64,000 nucleotides of DNA from Olleya sediminilitoris (GTDB lineage: Bacteria; Bacteroidota; Bacteroidia; Flavobacteriales; Flavobacteriaceae): contig NZ_JAEMEF010000001.1 of the NCBI RefSeq assembly GCF_016785945.1, positions 310,001 to 374,000 of the forward strand. The letters are read 5' to 3'. Positions 25,024-33,166 of this stretch are shown piece by piece (position 1 is the stretch's first letter; the number at the start of each line of letters is the position of its first letter). Position numbers and translations under genes: made by a program. The notes beneath the pieces were generated by a model. It did not search any database, had not been told where the DNA came from, and worked only from the letters and a program-made list of their open reading frames with translations.

Positions 25024-25494
25024 TTAACCGTACTGAGTAAAGCCATAAATATCATCTTTATCGCTCATCTTATCCATTGGAATTCCTTGAGCATAGAAAA
25101 TATATAAAAATTGCTCGAAAATAAAAGGGATATTTAATAGTTTTATTGTTATCTCAATAGAGCTATCCGAGGTTTTTGAACTATACCACTCCCATGCTCT
25201 ATGATACATGCTTTCAATCCAAGATTCAAAATGCCAAAGATTATCATCTCTATCTCTATCTTCGCTCGTTTTTAAGGTCATGCTTTCAACAAACCAAACG
25301 GGTAATGTTGTTTTCCATTCTTCGTCATTTAGCCATGTGTTGGTGTATGCATATTGAGAAATTATTTTCATAATTTCTTTAGCTTTTTCTAAAACAATCT
25401 CAGGGTTATCAATATCTCTGATAGTAAGGACCAACTTAGAATCATTTAGTGATTCTCCTTTAATATAATTATCTATTCTATCTATTTCTTTCAT
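25024..25494 (-). CDS. Putative immunity protein to the carrier-proximal toxin
   Basis: A 156-aa protein starting 2 nt after the stop of the 193-aa toxin tip. It is acidic and Trp-rich (DNLWHFESWIESMYHRAWEWYSS). Family not recognised. Being directly behind the only intact tip in the array, it should be the cognate immunity protein of the active toxin. Confidence 0.7.
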   Translation of the reverse strand: MKEIDRIDNYIKGESLNDSKLVLTIRDIDNPEIVLEKAKEIMKIISQYAYTNTWLNDEEWKTTLPVWFVESMTLKTSEDRDRDDNLWHFESWIESMYHRAWEWYSSKTSDSSIEITIKLLNIPFIFEQFLYIFYAQGIPMDKMSDKDDIYGFTQYG

Positions 25495-25496
25495 AA

Positions 25497-26078
25497 TTAT
25501 TCAAATTTAAGTATTTCTATATTAACCATATTTTCTAAAAGTTCATCAAAATAATTTTTTGGTAAACCAATAGAGAAATCAGTTTTTGAGGCGTCTCCAT
25601 ATTGGGGTTTTAACGGAAATTCCTTTCCTCTTGATTGCTTAACCGTATCTTTAATAATTTTATTAAAGAATTCTTCACTAACATCTGCAGTAAATAATTC
25701 CGCAGAATCTCCTCTTTTAACCCAATACTCTAGAACCCTGTTTTCATCTTTGAAAGTGACATATAAACGAGAGTCACCATCAATCTTCAATTTATTGTTT
25801 TTTAAAACAAAACGATGTCTACTAGCATTCGGTACTTTTCCACCTTGAACCCTGTATAACTTTACTAACCTCTTGTTTCGTAACTTGTTTTTTTTAACCA
25901 AATCGACTAACTCATCCAAATACTTCTCAAGAGTCATGCCTTTTTTAGATGCTTCCTCTGTTGCGTCATTTATAAACTTAACATACTCTTTGTCTGTTAA
26001 GTTTTTTGCTACTGCTACATCATTTATTGTGATGTCTCCTGTTTTTCTTACCCCTTTTGGTTTATATTGATAACACAT
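25497..26078 (-). CDS. Separate toxin tip with constant docking segment (active cassette)
   Basis: 193 aa. Residues 1-65 are the constant segment shared by the orphan cassettes (MCYQYKPKGVRKTGD, VAVAKNLTDKEYVKF, GMTLEKYLDEL). Residues 68-193 are the toxin domain, starting LYRVQGGKVPNASRHRFV, with SRLYVTFKDENRVLEYW and ending NYFDELLENMVNIEILKFE. LYRVQGG-type toxins with a later beta strand of the form LYVTF occur in other polymorphic systems and may be ADP-ribosyltransferase-like, but I cannot confirm this. It starts 2 nt after the carrier stop in a different frame, so it is a separate polypeptide. Confidence 0.75.
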   Translation of the reverse strand: MCYQYKPKGVRKTGDITINDVAVAKNLTDKEYVKFINDATEEASKKGMTLEKYLDELVDLVKKNKLRNKRLVKLYRVQGGKVPNASRHRFVLKNNKLKIDGDSRLYVTFKDENRVLEYWVKRGDSAELFTADVSEEFFNKIIKDTVKQSRGKEFPLKPQYGDASKTDFSIGLPKNYFDELLENMVNIEILKFE

Positions 26079-26080
26079 AA

Positions 26081-28075
26081 CTATACACTTTTAATTGGAC
26101 AAAAAGTGAACGTATCTGTTGCCTCATCAAACTTTGTGGGACGTATGCCTAGTTTTTCTAGCTGTTTACGTATGCTTTCTTTAAAATGCTTACGGTAGGC
26201 ATCATCTAAAAACGCTTTGGCTGTTAGTAGTTTAGATTTTAACCACTCTACTAGGTCGTCTAAATACTTAGGTAATTTAGTAATAAAATCTTTTATAACA
26301 TCAATTAGGTTTATAATTTTTACAACACCTGTTTTTGCTAAATCGCCTATTGTGTTTGCTGCTTTTTTGGTTGTTTTTGCTACACTTTTAAACGCATTTT
26401 TCATACTAGTATACACTAATTGCGACGCTTTAAAAGCGTTATATGTACCCAATGTTAGCATAGCACCAATAACCTCTTCTACAATAAAACCAACAATTGC
26501 ACCTATAAAATAACCTACTTGGTCTGCTTTTGGTAAGGTAAAATCTAAACTTGCTTTACTTGGGTTGGTTATTAGCCCATAAACCTCTATTACAAACTTA
26601 ATAATACCACCCAATACTTTTTGAGAGATAAAGGTTATGATAATATCCACACCATTTTCTAACACCTCTAAAAACATAGATAATGTGGCTTTGGTGTTAA
26701 AAGTAAGGTTCTCTACTGCCTCATCTTGTAAATCTGGGTTAAACAAAGCTTTTGCGACACCTAAAATAAATAACACTGTGTCTAACAGGCTATTAATAAG
26801 CCCAACGACTAACGCGTTTATAAATATTAAAAAGTCTTTGGCGCTTTCTGTTACTTTTTTTAAAACCTCTGCTATGGTTTTTTTAAGCGTTTTAAGTGCT
26901 TTAAAAATGAATTTGGTAAAGTTTTTTAAATAGCTATTAACACGATTATCTATACTTTGTAGTGTGGTTTCTATTTTTAACTTTATGGTATCTAAATAGC
27001 TGTCTATTTTACTGGATGCTGCATTAATAAAATCGTTATTTTTTTCTAGCTTGTTTATAGCAGTATCAAATGGTAAAAAGCTATCGTAGTTATCGTTTTT
27101 TGTGCCATCTGTATTATAATACTTCCAGTGGTTGTCTTCAATTTTTAAATACTCTACACCTTTAATTAAAAGCCCTACTGCTTCGCTAATAATTTTACTA
27201 GGTACATTTACAGCTACAGAAACTATTTTATACCCAAAAAAGAAACCTCTTTTAAGATAATAAACCACGTCGCTTTTATTTTTTTTATCTTGAAGGTGCT
27301 TTTTAATAACGCCTATAATATCCTGTCTATTAATATCTAAATCCATAGCTTTTAATAACCTACTAATAGTACTTTTCTGGCTACCTTCAAGGCTGCTAAA
27401 ATTTGAACCAGACTTAACCCTAACAGAACTACCAAATAGGTTTGAGTCTTGTTTGTCTTCTATATACAACACAATCTCGTTTGGGTTTACTTCTGTAGTT
27501 TCTATATAGGCATGGTCTATTTTTGCACCATTACTAGATACCATAACTATAAGTTGGTTGTCTGTTTTATCTAAAGCGTCGTCAAAATCTAAAAACGGTT
27601 TTACAGGTTTTGGATAAGCACTTGCTGAAACTATCACTTCATCTATAGCAACATCATTAATTGTAGATATAAACGTAGAAATGTAATGCGTACCGTTATA
27701 AATAAATAGCTCTTGTGGTAACACATCGATATAACCAACAGGTTGGTATATTTTTTCTGAACCTGTTTCTTGTATATATCCTTGTTTTAATAAATAATCA
27801 AATATTAAAGTGGTAAACACTTTTGGTTTATTAGACTCAAAAGAAGGCTTAAAAAAATCTTCTGCTTGATTGAACCACTCGTACTCTAAAACTTTAACAT
27901 ATTCTGGATTATCAGTATCAATTTCTACTGGTATATAAACTATCTCTGAAGATTCATTATCATTTTTTATAACTTCAAACCCCTTGGGTTTACTATCGTT
28001 ATAAAGGAAAATATTATTGTAATTGCCTTTATACGCATAGTTAAAGTTGTTTTCTGCATATTGGTATGCGAACAT
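26081..28075 (-). CDS. Polymorphic-toxin carrier lacking its own toxin domain
   Basis: A 664-aa protein without signal peptide. Residues 1 to about 280 are a beta-rich carrier region. After that come hydrophobic or amphipathic segments (GFFFGYKIVSVAVNVPSKII; ALVVGLINSLLDTVLFILGV; VGYFIGAIVGFIVEEVIGAM at about 520), then a Lys-rich pretoxin segment and the conserved end KLGIRPTKFDEATDT and FCPIKSV-stop. Its hydrophobic part parallels the 779-aa toxin at 15518-17857. It has no catalytic domain: the toxin tip is the next ORF, in another frame, 2 nt away. The last 75-100 bp are repeated in front of three orphan tips. Confidence 0.8.
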   Translation of the reverse strand: MFAYQYAENNFNYAYKGNYNNIFLYNDSKPKGFEVIKNDNESSEIVYIPVEIDTDNPEYVKVLEYEWFNQAEDFFKPSFESNKPKVFTTLIFDYLLKQGYIQETGSEKIYQPVGYIDVLPQELFIYNGTHYISTFISTINDVAIDEVIVSASAYPKPVKPFLDFDDALDKTDNQLIVMVSSNGAKIDHAYIETTEVNPNEIVLYIEDKQDSNLFGSSVRVKSGSNFSSLEGSQKSTISRLLKAMDLDINRQDIIGVIKKHLQDKKNKSDVVYYLKRGFFFGYKIVSVAVNVPSKIISEAVGLLIKGVEYLKIEDNHWKYYNTDGTKNDNYDSFLPFDTAINKLEKNNDFINAASSKIDSYLDTIKLKIETTLQSIDNRVNSYLKNFTKFIFKALKTLKKTIAEVLKKVTESAKDFLIFINALVVGLINSLLDTVLFILGVAKALFNPDLQDEAVENLTFNTKATLSMFLEVLENGVDIIITFISQKVLGGIIKFVIEVYGLITNPSKASLDFTLPKADQVGYFIGAIVGFIVEEVIGAMLTLGTYNAFKASQLVYTSMKNAFKSVAKTTKKAANTIGDLAKTGVVKIINLIDVIKDFITKLPKYLDDLVEWLKSKLLTAKAFLDDAYRKHFKESIRKQLEKLGIRPTKFDEATDTFTFCPIKSV

Positions 28076-28131
28076 ATTTTCTTGTTTTTAATTATTAAAC
28101 AATAAGTTGTTTTTAAACAAAACTTACCCTA

Positions 28132-28160
28132 TTCCGCTCTGCTTTAATTAGAGAGCGGAA
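28132..28160. other. Hairpin between the 1258-aa gene and the carrier gene
   Basis: TTCCGCTCT...AGAGCGGAA with an 11-nt loop, within a 148-nt gap. The T-run lies on the plus side only, so in the mRNA direction it is not a standard terminator. It may protect or process the transcript between the two genes. Confidence 0.5.
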
Positions 28161-28223
28161 GGATTTTTTATTGCTTCAAGTCTGACTTGATGCATGTAAT
28201 AAAAGGATAAGGTTGTTATTGTA

Positions 28224-31200
28224 TTACACCTGTTCTATTGCGTTTTTAAGCGCTTCTATAGAGATTTGTGCAACAACTTGTCTTGGACTATCGTCAGTAT
28301 TTAACTGAAGCTTACCATCTACAATATCGATGTTTTCGATATGTCTTTCGCCATCGTTTTCTGCAATACCAATTTCTGCATCATTAAGCTCAAACTGGTC
28401 AGATTGAGGCACCTCGTCTGGGTTTTCAAAGTCAGATAAATCGTCATTAAATGGTAACGCTTTATTAACTTTTAAACCTATACTTTGTGCTTGCAAAATG
28501 GTTAATGCTGTTGGCACGCGTGTTGGCCAAGCTTTTCCTAGTTTTTCGCCTTCTGGTTGACGTAACTCGTCTACAATAGACAGGTACAACTCGTCCTCGA
28601 TTACTGGTACTTCTCCACCATTCCAGATTTGACCTGTTTGCATGTAATAACGTACTGCTTCTTCAAATCCTGGCTTTACGGTTACAACCACTCTTGCCAT
28701 ACCAGCTTGCATGAAATTGCGGAATAATGGGTCGTTAGACTCGTCATACTGATACAAGGTTGACCAATCTTGACGATTTCCCCAATAGTAAGGATACAGG
28801 TTGTAAGACATGATATCCCACTCAAACGCTTGTTCCATAAACTTTACAAATGCTGCGTAATTATCTAAAACTGCATTGACTTTTACTTCTGTATTTGCAA
28901 ATGTTTCTTCACCACCATTGTTGGTTCTGAATAAATCAGATTTACCATAGGTGTTTTTAGCGCCTGGATTTTGATCTATTAAATAAGACATACAATTTTT
29001 ACGTAAAATCTTGTTTTCAAACTCGCGATAGAACCCTGGATTTGTTCCTTTAATTTCTATTCCTGTTGCTTTTTCTTCAGCTAGTTTGTCGTTATAATCT
29101 GCTAAAGCATCTTGATAAGCATCAATTATTGCTTTAAAGGTTTCTTGTTGCCATCTTGTTTCTGCTTCTGTGGTTAATTCACAATTCACTGTTGCAGATA
29201 CATCTCCACTAATATGATTACCTAAAGTGTATGATACAGGTACTTCGTTAACAAACTCTGAAATCGGACTATTTAACCTTAAAGAATATCTTCCAAAAGA
29301 TTCGTGATATGTTTTGGTAACATTTCCTATGGTTAATGACAAAATATTCCCTTGTAAATCACCATCACTTGAAGCGTTAAAAATACCCTTAGCATAAATC
29401 GTTTTATATCCTTCTGGAATTTTAATTTTACCATTACCAGAATTAGATTCGGTATGACTTAAAGTCGCTCCTCCAGTTAAGTTAATATTAAAAGACTCTC
29501 CAACAGAAATATATTGTTTAGGCTTTGCAGTAACCTCAACATTATACTTACTAGCCCAATGTTTTAATGTTGCATCATTAATACTAGAGTAATCATCTAA
29601 TGTATTAGTTGTTGCTTTTCTTGGATCAATTGGCTCTACTAGTAGTGATTTTTTAGCAACATCTTTCATTCCTAACAAATGTAATTTACCTGGTTGTGGC
29701 ACCATAAACTCAAACATCAAACGTTTACCATAGTTAACTACTTGATTTTTATATAATTTATCTATCCATCTAAAAACACCAACTACATGTTTATCTCCTT
29801 TACGGTTATCAAAACCATGTGAGTTGTTTTCTTCAAACTCTTCCACAATTTTTTCAATACGTTCTTCTTTAACTTTAGAGACTATTCTGTCTAATGCACG
29901 TTCTGTAATGTCTTTAGAGTTGGTCACTGCTTGAAGCGTGCTTTCTTCTTTAGAATTATGTGTTGCGTAACTTGCTCCAGCTCCAATTGAAAGTTTTTTT
30001 ACAGGCTCATAATTAATATTTGCATAAGCAGACATATCCTTACTTTCGGCAATAACATTAGCTACTTCGCTTTGCATTTCAAAACGAGTTGTTGAGGTTG
30101 TATCTGTTAATTGTTCTTTTTCAGACTCGGAAGAAGTTGTAAACGTATCTTCTTTACTACGTAAACGTCTTGTGCTTCGCTCTTTAAACTCGCGTGCCAT
30201 AATGTTTTCAATGTGTGCTACATCTCCTTCAATATACCCTTGAGTTGTTTGTTCAACTTTGTTATAATCTGCAATACCTAATTGTTTAACACCAAAACCT
30301 GTTGGGACAAAAGGGGTTTGATTTGACGTTGCTGGATTTACAATATCATCATCATTACCTGTAGCTATCTGACCATCTAACACACCAGAAGTACATTGTG
30401 TTAAACTAAATTCTGGGACTGTAAACGATTTTACAACTCCATTAGTAAACGTAATTGTACCAGAAAACGAGACAATTTTTGATTGGTCTGCTAATACAGG
30501 CAATCCAATATTGATGTTTTTAATAAATACAGTATTACCAATTTTAGACAAAACATAAGACGCTTGTCCATTGTTTGTAAAATCAGTATCTGTTCTTTGT
30601 ACTGTGTAATCAAAGCTTGATACATTCCAGGAATTATCAGGAACAACAATTGATAAATCTGAGTTAAACTTAGACGCAAAAAATAGTCTTTTCTTTGCTG
30701 GTTTAGTACATAATTGATAAGTAAAAATAGGTGATTGACTTGTCGTATTAACCGGAACAATTACTCCACCAATACTAACTAATGTTGTTTGGTCTTCTGC
30801 AGTATTATCTGCTATTACCTCGTTATTCTCTGAGATGACATCTACAATATGGCCATCAATATCTACAAAACCATCATAATCTTCTACAAAATAATTATAT
30901 GATTCTTCATCAATACGCACTGTTGAATTACTTAAAACTGATGTTTTAAAAACCGCCAATTCTGGTAATGTTTCAAAATTAAGATCATCTAAAGCATCAG
31001 ATTTAACAGCCATTAATTCTGTTAATGTTTCAAAATTGGAAGTACTTAATTTAGTTTCTAAATATTTATAATCTAATTGGTTTCTAAAACTAAACTCAAA
31101 TTCTGGTAATTCTGGTTGAGCTACAGTATTTGGCTGATTACACGGATCGTTTGGGTCATAATCTACATTTGGGTCTTTAATACTACACCATTTTTGTTTT

Positions 31201-32000
31201 GCTTCCTCAACGTCTTTAGTATACTGATCTAAAATTGGCTTAATTTCTTTCTGATGATTTTTTTCTGCAGATTCTAAAGCAATATCATACTCTTTTTGGT
31301 ATGCTTTTTCAACACGCTTTAATTGTTTAGAAAGCTCAGTAAGTTTTTGATTTTCAAGTTCGGCTTGTGCTACAACTTGTTGCTTTACCATTTGCTCTGT
31401 AGGCGTCGTTACTAAAGCTTTTGATGTTACTATAGTTTTTGCTACTGTAGCTGTTTGATCAACAATATCATCAACAAAAAGTGATTTAGGAAGTACTACT
31501 TTAGCGGTTAATAATGTTTTAGCAAATTCAAAATCAGGAGTTTTATAGTTTGTTAAAAAGTGATTAGCTGTTAAAAGCTGTATAATTACCTCTTTAACAT
31601 AAAACTCTTTTTGGGTTAAAATCTGATAAAATAGATTATCCCATAATTGACCTAAAATTTTATTATCATTAATAACGGAAATACCTTCAGCTTTTAATTC
31701 AAGATCTTTTTCTGATAAAAATTGTTTGTTTTTTGCAATCCAAACTGAAAACTCATATAATTTACTGTCAATAGATTTAATTTTTTCTAAAGGTAATGGT
31801 ATAAAAGTTTGAGCTACTGCATTTAAAGCTTGCCATTTAGAAGCGCCTTTATAAAGACTAGAAATAGCCGCATCAAAATCTCCTTTAAGGATATTTTCTC
31901 CTCTTAAAATAAAACGCTCTGTTTGTTTGCTCTCATCAGTTAATTCTGGAGCTCTCATAGATACAAATCTGAAAAGCGTATTTTTAATTTCTGTACTCAT
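28224..32000 (-). CDS. Large protein of unknown family, first gene of the P1 operon
   Basis: 1258 aa, no signal peptide. Visible parts: helical N-terminus (1-210); a charged coiled-coil stretch (about 210-280, LENQKLTELSKQLKRVEKAYQ); a short Pro/Cys linker with DPNDPCNQP; beta-rich middle with VRIDEESYNYFVEDYDGFVD and a Thr/Ser/Glu region; helical segment (about 950-985, FKAIIDAYQDALADYNDKL); and a striking C-terminal module (about 1040-1185) with YPYYWGNRQDW, DPLFRNFMQAGMARVVV, KPGFEEAVRYY, IWNGGE and WPTRVPTALTILQ. I recall this last module from large uncharacterised proteins of other phyla but cannot name a family. As first gene after the repressor-controlled promoter it is probably a structural or delivery partner of the toxins. 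Confidence 0.75.
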   Translation of the reverse strand: MSTEIKNTLFRFVSMRAPELTDESKQTERFILRGENILKGDFDAAISSLYKGASKWQALNAVAQTFIPLPLEKIKSIDSKLYEFSVWIAKNKQFLSEKDLELKAEGISVINDNKILGQLWDNLFYQILTQKEFYVKEVIIQLLTANHFLTNYKTPDFEFAKTLLTAKVVLPKSLFVDDIVDQTATVAKTIVTSKALVTTPTEQMVKQQVVAQAELENQKLTELSKQLKRVEKAYQKEYDIALESAEKNHQKEIKPILDQYTKDVEEAKQKWCSIKDPNVDYDPNDPCNQPNTVAQPELPEFEFSFRNQLDYKYLETKLSTSNFETLTELMAVKSDALDDLNFETLPELAVFKTSVLSNSTVRIDEESYNYFVEDYDGFVDIDGHIVDVISENNEVIADNTAEDQTTLVSIGGVIVPVNTTSQSPIFTYQLCTKPAKKRLFFASKFNSDLSIVVPDNSWNVSSFDYTVQRTDTDFTNNGQASYVLSKIGNTVFIKNINIGLPVLADQSKIVSFSGTITFTNGVVKSFTVPEFSLTQCTSGVLDGQIATGNDDDIVNPATSNQTPFVPTGFGVKQLGIADYNKVEQTTQGYIEGDVAHIENIMAREFKERSTRRLRSKEDTFTTSSESEKEQLTDTTSTTRFEMQSEVANVIAESKDMSAYANINYEPVKKLSIGAGASYATHNSKEESTLQAVTNSKDITERALDRIVSKVKEERIEKIVEEFEENNSHGFDNRKGDKHVVGVFRWIDKLYKNQVVNYGKRLMFEFMVPQPGKLHLLGMKDVAKKSLLVEPIDPRKATTNTLDDYSSINDATLKHWASKYNVEVTAKPKQYISVGESFNINLTGGATLSHTESNSGNGKIKIPEGYKTIYAKGIFNASSDGDLQGNILSLTIGNVTKTYHESFGRYSLRLNSPISEFVNEVPVSYTLGNHISGDVSATVNCELTTEAETRWQQETFKAIIDAYQDALADYNDKLAEEKATGIEIKGTNPGFYREFENKILRKNCMSYLIDQNPGAKNTYGKSDLFRTNNGGEETFANTEVKVNAVLDNYAAFVKFMEQAFEWDIMSYNLYPYYWGNRQDWSTLYQYDESNDPLFRNFMQAGMARVVVTVKPGFEEAVRYYMQTGQIWNGGEVPVIEDELYLSIVDELRQPEGEKLGKAWPTRVPTALTILQAQSIGLKVNKALPFNDDLSDFENPDEVPQSDQFELNDAEIGIAENDGERHIENIDIVDGKLQLNTDDSPRQVVAQISIEALKNAIEQV

Positions 32001-32342
32001 TTTTTAATGTTTTTTTTTAATTAATAATGGTTCAATTAAGAACACTGTTGTCGTTTCGCTTTTCTAACAGGTTTACCTTAATCAAGCCTTAATTACCTAA
32101 GACATAAAAATTTGAGTCATTCTAACATTTTATTAAATATTATCGCTAATTTTTTAATTTTTAAAGAAATTACTTTTAAAAACCTAGTATTTGTCAATTA
32201 AAATTCATACAAATGTTTGATTTTTATATAATTTTGTATATTAGCAATTCATTAACGAGACAAAAATACAACATTTTACAAATCAATACAAACATTTTAC
32301 AATATATTTTGTAAAAAGTTTTAATACTATATTTTTTGGGCT
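32001..32342. promoter_or_regulatory. Divergent control region between the repressor and the toxin operon
   Basis: 342 bp without a gene. It holds the P1 leader, P1 itself (32261-32292), two direct CATTTTACAA repeats, and a dyad TTTTACAA-N6-TTGTAAAA (32295-32316). A candidate repressor promoter -7 (TAATTTTG, 32229-32236) on the plus strand lacks a good -33 box. Confidence 0.6.
32261..32302 (-). promoter_or_regulatory. Promoter P1 with repressor-operator candidates
   Basis: Minus strand: TTTG (32292-32289), 20-bp spacer, TATTTTTG (32268-32261). CATTTTACAA direct repeats start at 32272 (inside the spacer) and 32293 (just upstream of -33), 21 bp apart. Same geometry as P2. A bound S24 repressor would block both. 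Confidence 0.75.
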
Positions 32343-33155
32343 ATGAAACAGATAGATGAAAAGATTACCGAAATTATCAACCATTTTAAACTTAATAATT
32401 ATGCGTTTTCAAAACGTATTGGTGTAACTGGAACTACTATAGATAGTATTGTTAATGGACGTCCTCAAGATGATGGCTCACGAAAAAAAACAAAACCTGG
32501 TTATGATGTACTAAGTGCTATTATAGACGAATTTAATATAAACCCAGATTATTTATTTGGAAAAAGTGACGTGATGCTAAAACAGGATGTCACACAAATT
32601 CAAACATATTCTGGAGTCCCTCAAGTTATTTCGGTTAATCAAGAAAATGAAGAAAATGTAATTTATGTACCTGTAAAAGCAAGAGCAGGTTATTTGGATG
32701 GTTATGGAGATAGCGAATTTATCGAGACTTTGCCCTCTTTTAACATGCCACAACTAAATAATGGTACTTTTAGATGCTTTGAAGTAAAAGGTAACTCTAT
32801 GGTACGTACATTTTTTGATGGCGATTTAGTATTTGGTAAATATATAGAGCATCTAAACTATATTAAAGATGGTCGCGTTTACGTTATTGTAAGTAAAAAT
32901 GATGGTATTGTCTTAAAACGTGTAATTAACCGTATTGAAGCACGTGGAAAACTAATTTTAAAAAGCGACAATAAGGACGGAAATTATCCAACATATACAA
33001 TAGATGCAGAAGATATTATGGAAGTTTGGTATGTCACCATGTTTGCCTCCAAACAAATGCCAGAACCTGTTGATGTTTATGATAGATTACATGAACTAGA
33101 AAGTAAATTAGTAGAACTTCAGGAAGCTGTTAAAACTAAAACTTTAAAAAATTAA
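32343..33155 (+). CDS. CI/LexA-like repressor: HTH + S24 peptidase domain
   Basis: A 270-aa transcriptional regulator. N-terminal XRE-type HTH (about 1-75, YAFSKRIGVTGTTIDSIVNGR, then DVLSAIIDEFNINPDYLFG). The C-terminal S24 domain has the self-cleavage pair Ala-Gly in VKARAGYLDGYGD, nucleophile Ser in VKGNSMVRTF, and Lys in GIVLKRVINR. A coiled tail ends the protein. This layout is that of phage CI and LexA-type repressors that cleave themselves on RecA activation. It is divergent from the toxin operon and only 11 nt upstream of rnpA, which it likely shares a transcript with. It is the probable master switch of the island; induction by DNA damage is inferred. Confidence 0.92.
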   Translation: MKQIDEKITEIINHFKLNNYAFSKRIGVTGTTIDSIVNGRPQDDGSRKKTKPGYDVLSAIIDEFNINPDYLFGKSDVMLKQDVTQIQTYSGVPQVISVNQENEENVIYVPVKARAGYLDGYGDSEFIETLPSFNMPQLNNGTFRCFEVKGNSMVRTFFDGDLVFGKYIEHLNYIKDGRVYVIVSKNDGIVLKRVINRIEARGKLILKSDNKDGNYPTYTIDAEDIMEVWYVTMFASKQMPEPVDVYDRLHELESKLVELQEAVKTKTLKN

Positions 33156-33166
33156 ATTTTAATTAA

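Noticed and set aside
26217-26933. Two 98-aa plus-strand ORFs opposite the carrier
   Set aside because: They mirror the hydrophobic carrier segment. The carrier frame is conserved among its repeat copies.
13691-33155. Complete prophage
   Set aside because: Repressor, endolysin and holin are phage-like, but no integrase, terminase, portal, capsid or tail gene is recognisable, and toxin/immunity genes fill the space.
13691-33155. Tailocin or extracellular contractile injection system
   Set aside because: No sheath, tube, baseplate, spike or AAA+ ATPase gene is seen. The 1258-aa protein does not resemble any of them.
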